From Aselliscus stoliczkanus (taxonomy: Eukaryota; Chordata; Mammalia; Chiroptera; Hipposideridae): a stretch of DNA of 64,000 nt. The stretch covers positions 87,113,449 through 87,177,448 of the forward strand of contig CM066735.1 in NCBI GenBank assembly GCA_033961575.1, in the 5' to 3' direction. Under the pieces are notes generated by a model. The model searched no databases. It saw nothing but the letters and a program-made list of their open reading frames with translations, and was not told the DNA's origin. Each line of letters opens with the position of its first letter. The first letter of the stretch is position 1. A program made the position numbers and the translations under genes. This document shows positions 12,682-25,168 of the stretch, piece after piece.

Positions 12682-12722
<41 letters not shown>
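12547..12722 (+). mobile_element. tRNA-derived SINE, variant with (AAAT)n tail
   Basis: This is a second head type: GGGCCGGCCGAGTGGCTCAG, TTGGTTAAGAGCTCGCTC, then a GGTTCGATGCC box B and a body with repeated GAGCTGAG/GCCGTTGAG words, ending in an AAAT tandem array (about 12682-12722). The perfect 14-bp target-site duplication AAATCTATCATTCC lies at 12533-12546 and 12723-12736, so this is a clean insertion. Confidence 0.9.
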
Positions 12723-12724
<2 letters not shown>

Positions 12725-12869
12725 ATCTATCATTCCTTTCACTTCTGGTTTATGCCTTTGAAATGAAGCATAGAAAACCACTCCATGAACAAAAAGTAAA
12801 TAATTATTCACTTTTTTTTCTTTTCTCACCTTTTTCCCCCACACTTTATTTGCTTACTTATTTATTTAT

Positions 12870-13025
12870 TTTGACATTCAATATTATTTTATATTATTTT
12901 CAGGTGTATAGCATAGTGGTTAGACATTGATATACTTTAAGAAGTGATCCCCCTGACTAGTCTAGTTCCCACCTGACACCATGCATTGTTATTACCATAT
13001 TATTGTATATTCTGTATACTTGACT
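12870..13025 (-). repeat. L1 3' end (minus orientation)
   Basis: GACATTCAATATTATTTTAT, TTTCAGGTGTATAGCATAGT, AAGAAGTGATCCCCCTGACT and TAGTTCCCACCTGACACCA match the laurasiatherian L1 3' UTR read in reverse, the same family as 53362-53680. It is 5' truncated. Confidence 0.7.
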
Positions 13026-13029
13026 TGTT

Positions 13030-14250
13030 TTCTGACCTCTGGCAGCCTTTCAGCAAGTGCTGCACTCTGACTAGCCAACCTGTTCCCCCTCTGACTGATC
13101 CTCTGTTCCATCTAAGTCTGTCTTCGGACTCTCCTGTCTCCCCATAATTCCGACCTCATGCCTATGTTATGTTTCTCCTCTTATTCAAGCCGGAAACCCT
13201 CCCCTTGCTCCCAGACTTAATCAATAGACCAAATGCCCTATCGCTTTATCTATCTCCAGACTGACCGAAGACTCTCTTCTTCCTTAATAGATCTTCTTAC
13301 TCTAACAGCCCACATCCTTTCTCTTCATTCAAGTCAATGTCACACAACTTCGCATTTAATGACTTCTATCTGTTCCATGTATATCACCTCTATTTCCTCA
13401 AATAAATGATCAACTTCTGAAGAGTCAGAATCGCATTCTAACCTCCTTCTGTCTTGTCCAACTCCCCCAATACAGTGCTGACCTATGGGAAACCTCCACG
13501 AACATGCATTCATTGATACATGCTATTTCACATTCTGAAATTGCAAGTTCTAGAGCCCTCCTTAATAACTGTAGAATATGATATGAATGAGCACCGTACT
13601 GGACCGCAAGGTGTTATAATTCAACATTGCACAAACACTGGAAAAATCCTACCTCCCACAATGTCTTCAGACCAAACTTACACAAAGCTATGAGAGAAGG
13701 CAGATGTTCTCAGACACCTGTTTTTTCCTTGGTTAAGTCAATGTTGGCTTAAGAGAAACCATGTGAATAAGCAAAAAGAAAGCAAATATTTTACAGGAAA
13801 AAAAAAAAGCCAAATACCTTGAGGAGAATTTCACTTTTATATTTTCCCTAGTTTCATGTATCTTCAGAATTGAAAATGAGATATTATTTTGAAATTAAAA
13901 AAGAATAAGGAAAACAATAAGGGAAGCACACATACATACAGAGTAGATTTCATTAAATTTTCCTGAGGATTTTAAAATAGATTAAAGGATATTTAGAGAG
14001 CAAGACCATCCATTCTTCCATCAGTAGACACTGATAGCACTACATTCATGTAGGAGCTGAGAATTGGACAAAGAAGTAGCAGACGAGGATAATGGCAGAC
14101 ACCAGAGGGAATAAAAAATGGTTCAGCATCCAAAGATTATCTATCAGCAAGCATTCTTAGCGTTCAGAATATGGAACAGCGACTTTCACGTAGTCAATTG
14201 ATATTTATTAAGCACCTACTATATGAACCTACTATATGCACCTACTATAT
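13030..14250. other. No gene seen; intronic DNA
   Basis: A pyrimidine-rich first half (13030-13520) may be degraded LINE sequence. No exon was recognised. A short CCTACTATATG-type tandem lies at about 14215-14252, just before the duplicated block. Confidence 0.35.
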
Positions 14251-14378
14251 TACTACTGGTCTAATATTGATTGTTAAGACATTCTTACCAAATAACTAAA
14301 TATTGTTGAAATGGGAAGAAATGGCAGGAAACTGAAATATAAAAAAGGCAAGGAAACCCTGGGGAAATGGTATTAAAA
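14251..14378 (+). repeat. Duplicated 128-bp block, copy 1
   Basis: It aligns without gaps to 15251-15378 with 13 mismatches (about 90% identity). It has stop codons where copy 2 is open, and the position matching copy 2's splice donor reads GGCAAGG instead of GGTAAGG. Similarity ends sharply on both sides. The family is unknown to me. Confidence 0.8.
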
Positions 14379-15250
14379 CAAGTATTTCGGATCACACTGC
14401 TTGAAGACCTTTGAGATGACCCTTGTGTTTTGAGCACAAAGAGCTTGGTGAGGCTAGCCATTGTGGCTGTGAGATTCACAAAGGGGTAAAATTCAAGTTC
14501 AACTACGCCACATGTGAGCAAGTTTGAAGGATCTTTGAAAGAGCAATGTAAGCTGGAAACTGAAACAAAACTTAGTTCCTCTATTCCCCAATGAATAGTC
14601 TGGAACATTATCTAGTTACAACCCAACGCCACACCCAAAGCCAGTGCTGGCCTCATTCAAAGCCCTTAAACATGAGGATTAGCTCTAAGGGAGCAAAAGC
14701 TGATACTATAAACTGGCTTAGAGAATGACACTCTTTACCTCCACTAATTTAGATACTTTAGAGGGAAAACGACAACCTGGGAATTAAAATGAGGAAAGTG
14801 CAAGTACTGTGAAATAAAGCAATGTAAAAACCAGACAAGGTCCCCATAGATTGATCTCTGACTGCAGGGTGAGGGTTCTATGCAGAGCTAAGACAGACTT
14901 GTGTTGCTCTTCAAAACAAAACAACAATAAAATAATAATGTAGGAAGTATGAGAAACATGAAAGCAAAGCTCTCTACCTTATTTCATTCCAGCTGACTGC
15001 AGAAATGGATGCAGGAGAAACATAATGGAAGTGCAAAGAAATATTTCAATGAATGGCATTTATCTCAGCTATCACAAGGATTCGTGCTCCATTATATTCA
15101 TGTAGTAAGTCAATTTTAGGCCTTTCACTCACCCTCTCCTTACCATTATCACTAATAGCAATCTCTTGGAGTTAATGGTTCTTATTTATATTTTATCATC
15201 TTCATAATATGTTAATATATTGGCATTCTTTGCAGACCATTGAAACACAT

Positions 15251-15378
15251 CACTACTACTCTAATATTGATTGTCAAGACATCCTTATCAAAGAACTAAA
15301 CATTCTTGTGATGGGAAGAAATGGCAAGAAACTGAAATATAAAAAAGGTAAGGAAACCCTGGGGAAATGGTATTAAAA
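15251..15378 (+). repeat. Duplicated 128-bp block, copy 2 (exon-like)
   Basis: This copy has an exon-like architecture. An acceptor TTCTTTGCAG ends at 15235, the frame is open for 37 codons (with motifs IDCQDILIKEL and MGRNGKKLKYKK), and a donor AAAG|GTAAGG falls at 15347/15348. The implied exon is 112 bp on the plus strand, antisense to RBMS3. No known protein was recognised. A retained old exon, a lncRNA exon or a chance arrangement in a repeat are all possible. Confidence 0.65.
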
Positions 15379-15379
15379 A

Positions 15380-16870
15380 AAATTCTAGAATTTAACAATT
15401 GGGCCTCTGATAACCATTGTTAGCATATTCAAAGTCCTTTCACCTAATCACATTGCTCTTTTCATTTATGGTTATTAAATTCCTTTTGCAGACTTTGCTA
15501 AAATATTCCCCTAAGTATATATAAAGTATGAAGTATATTACACTGTTGATGCTTAAGGATGGGTAAAAAATGGTGCATACTATTGTTGTCAAAAAAGAAA
15601 ATGTTAAATTGACTCTGGTGTGTTGAACTAAGATCCCACTCATATGCACTGAATTAAAATTAAAAAAAAAAAAGTTACCCTTTCAGGTCCATATTTAGGA
15701 AAACTCCTTCAGTTTCCATAGCAGTACATGGAACATAGCCATCAACTTTTGAAAGGGATGATTAAGTTCTATGAAATGTGAATATATGAAAGAGATTTAA
15801 GTGTTATTAAAAATATGTGTCCTTGGTCTAACATTTCTTAGAGGCAAAGCAAACCATTGAGACTTTATGATCTACTGTCTTCTAGACAGATTTTAGTTAG
15901 TTAATATTTCTGTATCAGCCCAGAATAACAACTTCTGTAGGCAAATTTCTATTTCATTTTTTTTTTCATTCCCATGTTTTGATGTTAATGAAAATTGATA
16001 TAGGTAGTAGGAAACCGAACAAGTACAAAATAAAAATAAAACGAAATCAGATTTTGCCTACATTCATTAGATTTTACAGAGTCGCTTTTTCCAGCTCAGT
16101 TAATAACCCATGACATTTCCCCTATGATCAGGTAGCACCAAACAAGTCCAGCAGCTGAGGGCTCTCACAAAATACAAGTTTGCTATATTGCCAAGAAAAT
16201 AATGTAATAAAAACTCTGATGCCCAAATCCTTGGGACAAAATATTTGCTCTAAGACAAAAAGGCCTCAGTGAGGTTCCAATCAATTAGGAAGATTTGGGC
16301 TGCTCGAAGCTGTCCTTGCCTGTTGTTGCTCTTTCAACTGGGAATATGAAGTGACAGGCACCGGAAATCAACTTGAAACACAAGTGCACCCAACATGAAA
16401 CAAATGAGAAGCAATGAAATGGTAGCACCACAGCCCCCAAGCATCTACTGGAAGCCCAATGATGATGTCACAAGGAAAATGAGACATTTCTTCTGCAAAA
16501 CATCAGCTCAAACCTCAACCAGGAAGTTCATCTTTACACAGAAAGGAGCAGGTGATTGCCCTTATCACCAAAACAGAAAGGGGCAGGCCAATCCCACAGG
16601 ACACAGGATCTTCTAGTCAGGAACCCAAGCAGAGATGTCAATCCTCATGCAATAAGAACTCATGGAGGCATTTTTCAGCATTCAAAAGGAAACGGACCTG
16701 CTTAGAAGATCATTGATTCAATTTTCAATATTTAAATGAGTACCTTGTACATATTTTGCAGCATTATTCATAATGGCAAAACAGTTGCAAAACATCCTTG
16801 CCCACTGATGGGCAACATTTGCATAAAATGTGGTGCAAACACCATAGGAACAATTACCCTGACAATAATA
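15380..16870. other. No gene seen; intronic DNA
   Basis: AT-rich sequence with short homopolymers. No recognisable exon, RNA gene or young insertion. Confidence 0.4.
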
Positions 16871-16875
16871 AACAA

Positions 16876-16934
16876 ATATAGATAGATGATAGATAGATAG
16901 ATGATAGATAGATAGATGATAGATAGATAGATAA
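16876..16934 (+). repeat. Compound (GATA)n / GATGATA microsatellite
   Basis: GATA units are interrupted at regular spacing by GATGATA, giving a 15-16 bp higher period. Confidence 0.9.
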
Positions 16935-18035
16935 TGATCTGGTGAGAATGCAAAAAGTACGCTTTTCATTGAAAAAAAAGGAGTAAAATAACCTAATCAG
17001 TATGATTTCATAGGCTATAGATCTGATTCTATGTTTGCATGAATATAAAAAATGCTATAGGACACCTATGATTTTATTATTAATATTAGTATTTATGAGA
17101 GTTCTTGACAGAATGATTTGATGTGTTCAACAAGATTACTAATATTTTCATTATATATCTTGAATTGTTTCCCTACGTACAATGAGTATGAATTACTTTG
17201 CAATAGAAAATTTACTAAATATTGAGGAACTGCATACACAGAAACTCTCCTACAAATGGGAATAAGTACTTTGATGCAAAAAAGAATAAAACAAAAAACA
17301 AAAACATGAGAGAGTAAAACTGCAAACATAAGAGAAAAAAACATGGAAGAATCAGTACAACTTGGAAAAACTCAAGAGGCATCCAAACCAAAAAACACAA
17401 TTTGTTCTCTTAGCCACAACTGTGTTATTATTTTTATGCATTCCTTAGTGAGAAAGGCTTTGAAATTTACATCAGAATCTCATCTTATAGTACCTATCAT
17501 TACTTTATATATCTTTATACTGGCTTAGCTAATTATATAGGGAAACTATAGAATTCTCTTTCTGAAATGGGAATTTTGCCACTCTTACATGAACTTTGAA
17601 ATTGTGTTTTCAAAATTTTGAGTTAATAAAATCCATGTTGGTATTGTTGTATACTGTTATATGGCATGGGTAGATTATATATGACTATTATATTCATGAT
17701 CCTCTGTCTTGAATAAGCAAAATAGACAAAAAGGTGAATCTAACACTCAAGTCATCTCCTAGCACCTTAAACTAAGTTCACCTCCCTATATGCCCTACTC
17801 TCTGCCAACCCTGAAGCCACATATACAAACTGATATTCTTGGCAATTGCTCAGGAATGGCCTCTAATTCCCTCCAGACCACCACCATGACCATTTAGCCC
17901 TGACCTACTTGCTTACTCTCATCCCAAAATTCCAAGTACTAGCTACTTAGACTGGTTTTGAAATCCACTCTGTCCCTCCCTGAGCTGGCATGTGTTCCTG
18001 AGATCTTGCCAGTATCTTGGAATGCAACAATGTGG
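16935..18035. other. No gene seen; intronic DNA
   Basis: AT-rich sequence; no exon or recognised repeat. Confidence 0.4.
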
Positions 18036-18040
18036 CAGTA

Positions 18041-18175
18041 TTTCTTTTCTTTTCTTTTCTTTTCTTTTCTTTTCTTTTCTTTTCTTTTCTTTTCTTTTCT
18101 TTTCTTTTCTTTTCTCTTTCCTCTCTTCTCTTTTCTCTTCTCTTCTCTTCTCTTCTCTTCTCTTCTCTTCTCTTC
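18041..18175 (+). repeat. (TTTTC)n then (TCTTC)n pyrimidine satellite
   Basis: About 15 units of TTTTC (to about 18115) change into TCTTC-type units (about 18120-18172). Open frames across it on both strands are artefacts of the 5-bp period. Confidence 0.95.
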
Positions 18176-18179
18176 CCTT

Positions 18180-20495
18180 CCCTGCCCTCCCCTGTCCTTC
18201 CCTTCCTTCTTGTTCTTTTCTGTTCTTTCTTTCCTCTTCTTTTTTCTATTGCAGGTTCTAACTTGGCTCAACTTCTGCTAACACAGTGTATCCCATTAGC
18301 TAGGGATATAACCCAACTCCAGCCAACAGTTCTAGGGTACCTAGCCTAGTGGCTCACTTATTTCAGGGGGCCAAGATGGCACAGAGAGATTTTGCATCAA
18401 TCTGTACATGTAAAGAAGGACATTTTAACAAGTCTTACTTCTGGTATACAGAATGACTTGATGTAAAGCATCACAGAGGTGAAGATGACCTTAAGCAACA
18501 CTGGTTTAAAAAGTATTGCCTTTAGCGATGGAGTGGTGCATGAGATACACAGAACAGAGATGAATGCATTGCGAAAACCTTTCATTATGCACTCAGTCTG
18601 CATCAGACACTCCACTGGACATTGCAGGGCATTCAAGACGAAGACCCTGTGGCACTCGTCCTCAGGTGCTTCAAAGAATAACTGACACAAATGTGATTCC
18701 AATGAGTAAAGTTGTGTTCAAACGCCAAAAATAAACTTACAGCCAAGCAAACAAAGAAGAAAGTCAAAATTCAATCTTACTCTACCTTGAAAAGAAATGG
18801 AAAAAAAAAAAAGCAATAACTAAAATGATAAGAGGGAACTGAAAAAGAACAAAAAAGAGGAAGCACAAGTTTAGGAGCTAAACCAAGGAAGCAAAGAAGA
18901 TGAATTCATAGGGGCGGTGGGGAAGGCGAGTGGAAAGGGGGCAAAAAGAAGAAAAAAAAGTATATAAATCTTGAGGACAGGAGAAAGGAGGTGAGCAGGA
19001 AAGAAGGGAAATAGAAGCTGTGATCAACAAAGGAAAAAATTAGGTTTCCAAGAAGACCAGTCTGAGGAAGACAAGGGGATGTAGAAGATGCAGCGTAAAA
19101 GCAAGGTCCCATCAGATAGCCATCCTAAATGAACTCAGGATGGAGGGTAAAATGAACTTTAAAAAAAAGATGGACTCTGAATAATAACAATAGTAAGTAC
19201 CATTTCATGGACGTCTATTGACTTAAACTCCTCCATGACAATGTTGAAATCTAGACTTTTCCTCCAGGTCCCACCTTCTCACATACACATGTGCCAGGAG
19301 TCCCAAGCATTAAGCACACTGCTCATGCATCCGCAATCCAACCGCGCCATGGGTCCCTAGTTGCTCTGGTGGCCCCTCAGACATCACTGCTGTCTGGTTA
19401 ATACTTGGCATTGTGTGATTCTCATGCCAATTAAGTTTATAACTTAGGTTGTTTTCCCCTCTCACAGCCAGCACTTTTTATTCATGATAAAATGTTTGAA
19501 CATACCATGTTTTTTATATGACCATTTTATACACAGAAATTCAAAAATATGTGTCAGAATTTGAATCCAAAGGCTTTCCAAAAAACACTACTTAGTCTAG
19601 TCAAAAGGCTCAGTAATGCTTTTATCCAGGTCCGCCTTAAGAACTAGCGATGGGTGGGTCAGAACAACAAAAGCAAATGTTAGAGGTCATTAAATGTTTC
19701 GACATGTGAATAAACAAAACAAAGCACTATCTTGTCCTCATAAGTATCGATTTTTTTTTTCCCCTCACAGAACACCAAAAGTCTTAACTATATGACTCCT
19801 CCATCTCAAGTTCTATATTCATGTTAAAGTTTTGTCCCAAAGATGGTTCTTTACTTTGTAAACTATCTTCTCCTTGCCAAACAGCTCTTAACCTTTGTCT
19901 TTGGAAAGGAAAACAAACAGTCAAATTCCAGAAATTTTCAAAAGTAGATTAAGAGCTGATGCCCTTTGCCATTCTATTTTTTTTTCTCCTTCTCTGTTTT
20001 ATTTTTCTTGGTGCTTCTCACAAATCACTTGTTAATTGAAATTGTAAAACAGTCACCTTTTTTTTTTTTTTTCAAACCATGCCACTTGATAACCTTATTG
20101 CTAAAAGTTTGAGGATCATCAGAATTTTTCGTATGAACAATTACTATGAAATTATTTGGGGAAAAAACAGTCAATCAATAAGGTTTCTAAAAGATGCTAT
20201 CAAGAATAGCAGGAAAAAAGTAGGTATATAACTTGCATAGTACAGTATCAAGATATTTCAGATCATGGCAAGCTATTACACTTTTGAAAGAAAATGAAAA
20301 TTATTAGTCACTTTTGGTGAGACTCATCCCTTTTTTGCTACCAAGTAGCAACAAATATACTTGTCCATACATATATATGAACTGTAAAGAACAGGTATAT
20401 ATCTCCTTAAGACCACTTTTCCCCTCTATATTTCTCTGTGGTCATTTAGCCTCAGAGAAAATCAGAACAATTGAAATAATTCTTAAAGTTTCCAG
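18180..20495. other. No gene seen; intronic DNA
   Basis: It includes a purine-rich block at about 18780-19050. A frame near 18479-18685 is open but matches nothing I recognise. Confidence 0.35.
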
Positions 20496-20498
20496 AAG

Positions 20499-20501
<3 letters not shown>

Positions 20502-20566
<65 letters not shown>
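20502..20566 (+). repeat. (GT)n microsatellite
   Basis: About 32 GT units with one TTT interruption near 20549. Confidence 0.97.
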
Positions 20567-20569
20567 AGA

Positions 20570-22020
20570 TGTATGAGAGATATTAGTTAAAGCTGATTTA
20601 TTCAATCTGTGGTGAAATGCAGTGAGATCCGGTGAGAAGGCTAGGAAGAAAAGTTAAGTAATAAGATAGAGAATCAAAATAATGGGTGATTATGGAAATT
20701 CTGCCTCCATGATGGGAGTTGGGAGTGAATTTTCAGGTGTGAGCCTATTACTGGAGCTAGAGTGTCAGGAAAAACTCCTTAATTAATGTGGGAAGAAATG
20801 GCCATGCTTGAGGCCTGGGATTCTGATGTCCCTATATTACTGACATAAAAGTGAAACTGAAGGAAGCCATGACACTTGGCTTTGGACTGGAAAAGCAGTG
20901 TATTCTGGATGCCCAAAAATTTGTGTGAGTTATGGTGGCTTTGTTCTTCTTTATGAGGTACAGATTCTGTAGGACTGGGAAGGACCTCTGGATACCAAAA
21001 GAAATTATCCTAAGTGAATAACCATTGACACAGGGGAACAGGAGGAGGTGGCAGTTACAATTCATGTTAACAAATCTGTGACCTTATTTAGGGACAGAGG
21101 AATTTAGAATGATATGCCATAAAATAAATATTGTGCCACTGATTTGCTTTTTGCTTGTATCCCTAAGCCAGGAGCCCAGGGAAACACCTGTTACATTCAA
21201 CTTCTTTTGCTTTCCAATTGGTAAACAATTCTACCATTTGTACAATGAAAAAAATTCTGTGAACCTGGCACCCAGATCTGGAACTCTCAGTTGTTCTCGC
21301 TGCCAAAGGTCAATCCAATGTGTCTGCTGTGACATAGTTTAACCAAAGAATGTTAATGACATTTTCCAATACGCTGCTGTTCTCCCACGTGCCCCACTCC
21401 GGAAATTTGGGATTACTAAAATACAGAGATATCTTGAATGCCAAAAAGCCACAATAGGTAGAGAGATGGCCAGCTTTTCAGACTCTCTGACCACTTTAGT
21501 GACCCACAAAAATACTGAGGAAATGAGAAAAATATATTGCCTCCAAACTAAAAAAGAAACTGTGAAACCCAAATTAATAAATATTTGTTTGCATATCTAC
21601 AAAGCATAGCACATTGCCAACTTTATTTATTGTTCTACCCAATCCTCCAATAACCTTTCTGTGTACCTCAAGAATACTGTAGATTAGATTTTTTTTCAGT
21701 TTGCAATAACACCCACCTGTGCAAGACGATGGCCCTAAACTCATACGCACACATAAATGAATCTACTTGTACTCAGAGAGTTTCAACAGAAAACTTAGAA
21801 AAACTCTTTCAATATTTAATTGAAAAAATATAATTGGATGTGTGGAATGTCAAGGCACTACACAATAGGCTTGTTAGGATGTGGGATGCAGGCCTCCAAG
21901 AGTATTCAGAAAACATAGAGGTTTTAAAATGGCCCTTCAATTAGACAGCATAAATTGTCAACTACAATATTGCCTCAGGGATATGAAAGACAGTTCGGGG
22001 AATATAATAATGTTGTAAAT
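20570..22020. other. No gene seen; intronic DNA
   Basis: No recognised exon, RNA gene or young repeat. Confidence 0.4.
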
Positions 22021-22024
22021 ATTT

Positions 22025-22330
22025 TGTGGGGTGTCAGATGGTCACATGTCTTGTTAGGGAGACCACTTCATGGATGGAGTAGAGGCTTGATCACTGAACT
22101 GTACACCTGAAGCTGATGCTGTATAATATTGTATACCAACTGTAATTGAATATATAGATAGTCATGGGATGTGGAGTATACTGTGGAAGGGAGTCAAAGG
22201 AAGTGTAATAGATATGTATGATATGGGGGGGGGGAAATGGGGTGGTGAATTGGGGGAGGGGGTTGCCACTTTGAGGGGTAAAAAGTATAATTATTGCACT
22301 GTGTTGGACACCTGAAACTAATTTTTAAAA
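22025..22330 (+). mobile_element. L1 3' end (plus orientation)
   Basis: It starts with the diverged GTGTCAGATGGTCACATGTC and GAACTGTACACCTGAAGCTG words. It then repeats the same 3' UTR block found at 11445-11641 (TAGTCATGGGATGTGGAGTA, a G-rich segment at 22225-22262, TTGCACTGTGTTGGACACC). Two L1 3' segments may be joined here, since the terminal ACACCTGAAGCT/ACACCTGAAACT word occurs twice. Confidence 0.75.
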
Positions 22331-22379
22331 AATATTTATTTCTCAATAAAAGAATTTTAAATAATAAATAAATAAAATA

Positions 22380-23275
22380 AAATGATCCTTCACTTCTCCC
22401 ATTGTTAAAGGAAGTCACTAAACGTGGATGAAAATTCTTCCATGTTCACTGACTTATTTCCTCTGACTTTTTCCTTATCGTTTTTTAACTTATCAACAAA
22501 ATTGAATACAAGAGCAAGAACAAGCCAGAAAGGGGAAACTTCCCATCACTAACATGAAGTCAAGGTATCCTAACAATTAAATAATAAAGTTTAAAGGCAG
22601 TGGTCAACTTTTGGAATAAGTTGAAAAAAAGAACAACAGAATTTTCTTCTTTTCAGAATTCCCTGCCTACCTTTGATTAAAACACAATATCCTTATATCT
22701 AAAAGTGCAATCTGAATTGTTGTGTACAGCAATGGACAAGAGACCTAGGGGATGAAAGCCAAGAACAAGGTTAATCTAGGAGCTGTCACAATCCTTCAAG
22801 AGACTAGCACGAAGTCAAAAAATAAAAAAATGTTTTTCTCCCTTTAAAATTTTCTTCCAAGCTTTGTACACACTCCTTCAAATACTTCATCTAGTCAAAA
22901 TTATTGGGGAATTTAAAAGTAAATTTGCTTGAATTTTAAGTTACCTTAGTTTTAAATTATATTCAGGGTGCCAATTTGTATAAATGTTAAGTTTTAAAAG
23001 GAACAACCTAAGAGTTTACAGACATCGATAAAAGCTTCAAATATGACTTGCATACCTAAGAAAGCTTTTTAGGTCTCTTAACCAGTTCTAAAAAACCAGA
23101 TAGGTAGCATTCTGTTTTCCATTGTCTTTTTCATTAAGTTGTCCTCAATATGCAATTTAACTAAGATAACAGACAGCAGTGCAGTACATAAAAATAGGAA
23201 GACTTTTCAGAAAACCTCATTATATACTGCATGATTATTATTCACCTTGAAAACAATCAGCTAAGGATCAGTTAT
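22380..23275. other. No gene seen; intronic DNA
   Basis: AT-rich, nothing recognised. Confidence 0.4.
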
Positions 23276-23291
23276 CAAAAAGATCATCTGC

Positions 23292-23400
23292 GGGCCAGCC
23301 GAGTGGCACGGTGGTTAAGCGCTGGCTTGGGAAGCCAGCGGCCCCGGTTCAGGTCCCACATATGAGGGCCAGTGACACTGCCCTCAAAAAAAAAAAAAAA
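23292..23400 (+). mobile_element. tRNA-derived SINE, short form
   Basis: GGGCCAGCCGAGTGGCACGG, GTTAAGCGCTGGCTTGGG, box B-like GGTTCAGGTCC and GACACTGCCCTC lead straight into poly(A). The perfect 15-bp target-site duplication AAAAAGATCATCTGC lies at 23277-23291 and 23401-23415. Confidence 0.95.
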
Positions 23401-23419
23401 AAAAAGATCATCTGCTTCT

Positions 23420-25120
23420 AGCATATTGAGTACAATATATACCAATTCCTTAACCCTACAATATAATGATAGGAAAGCTAGTTCTAAAACAAATCAAAAA
23501 TCAGTTCCTAAAATGATAATTACCAGTATTTAGAATATCATAAGGCTTATTTTTCTTCTATTATACCTTACTTTTCGCACAACAGGTTAAGACGTTATCA
23601 TGTTACGTCAACTGTATATGGAGTCGAGTCTATTTTTTGTAGTTGTTTATTATTCATAAAAGCAATATTCAAAGTTCTATTCATTTTCTTTAATTCAGTT
23701 AACAGAGGTTTTGGGGGGAACCAGAAGGGTACCTAGCAAGACAAAGAGGAAAGAACAATGCTCTTGTTTATTTGCCCTGGAGAAGTTGGTATTTTCCTCC
23801 TTCAAAATCATATACTATGGTTACTATAGTATTTCTTTCCCATGCTTTAAAGGCTACTATTCAGAAATTCAGGAATGTGAAAGTTTTTCATACTTCAGTC
23901 AAAACAGTATTTCATCTATTGTTCTTTCCATATTTACAGTAGCTCCTAGATTCATTCAGGAAACTAGCCTTGTCAGGCTCTTAATGAGGCAATCCTATTT
24001 CCTTCATTACCTCAACTGGTTTAGCCAAACATATGCATAACCACTCAGCTCTTATACCACCTGTAGAGAGAAAGTTAAATGAGGAAAAGGAAGCATCACG
24101 CTGTCACAATTTAAGACTTTGGCTGAGCCCTAATTGTACCCACTTGAAGGAGGAAACTAACCACCACAACAAAGCTGGCGATGATAATGATTCAATGATG
24201 CCTGTCATTTTGTCCCACCCCTGGGAACGGCTCTCCACCCACTCCCAGGTAATGGATGTGTTTCTCTCTGTGCACTGGATTTCGATGTGGTGAAGCATGC
24301 AGACTGTTAAATTGGTCAAATCACCAGAGCCAACAAAGCAGCATTTGATCTTCTCTGTAGAAAGCATTGGGGAAGTGAACAGAAACTCATCAATGGCACA
24401 AACACGAGGTCATCTCCCAATACCACTACTATATCAAAGCATGCTCATCTAGCTCAAAGCCAGAGTCACAAACACTAGGCCGGGAAGAGATCTTACAGAA
24501 CTTGACCTAGAAACCAATTCATTGACACACAAATCAGAGAATTTCCCCAAAGGAAAACAGACTCCATATCTTATCGCTTATTATCCAGAATCTTGAAACG
24601 TGATGTCTATTTGTTGTTGATGTTCTAAATTACAACACTTCATCCAGATATCTGGTTGCACATGGTATATATTTTCTGACTAATAAATAAATCGACCAGG
24701 AAAAAAAAAATTAAATGTGAACAAATTCTCTGTCAATATCAACTTGAAAAAGAAAAATTAAAAGCACAAAGAGGATCCAGTTTACCTCTGTCCACCCCTC
24801 TGGTTTTTTTGTTTTGTTTTGGTTTTTTTCCTTTTTAAAATTACTTTTTGGTGTCTGAAATCTGAAAATCAATAGCCAACTCTATAGGTTTTTTTCAAGG
24901 CCCACCTAAAATAACTTACTAATAAGTTTTTATTAGTATTAGTAATCCTATAGATTTATAATCTCTAGAAAACTAGAGGTTATAGTTTTCATGAATAAAT
25001 ACTCTTTTTTAAAATTACAGTTAAAATGTCTCATAAGAAATAGAAACCTCTTTGCTATAACATCCTTGCTAAAGAAATAGAAGCAAAAGTTGTGTCTCCT
25101 GTAACTATGTAATGTTTACC
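23420..25120. other. No gene seen; intronic DNA
   Basis: No exon or clear repeat was recognised. An open frame pair near 24033-24367 is not supported by any motif. Confidence 0.35.
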
Positions 25121-25124
25121 ACTG

Positions 25125-25135
25125 GCAAAAAAAAG

Positions 25136-25166
<31 letters not shown>

Positions 25167-25168
25167 TG
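25125..25168 (+). repeat. A-rich (AAAAG)n tract
   Basis: A runs followed by five or so AAAAG units. Confidence 0.9.

Noticed and set aside
16876..16934. CRISPR-like regular repeat
   Set aside because: Regularly interrupted GATA units without unique spacers; a microsatellite in a mammalian genome.
17939..18349. Overlapping 90-110 codon frames on both strands
   Set aside because: They are artefacts of the TTTTC/TCTTC satellite, giving only Phe-Leu-Ser or Lys-Arg-Glu repeats.
18397..18702. Minus 101-codon and plus 68-codon frames
   Set aside because: Overlapping on opposite strands with no motif, no splice context and no recognised family.
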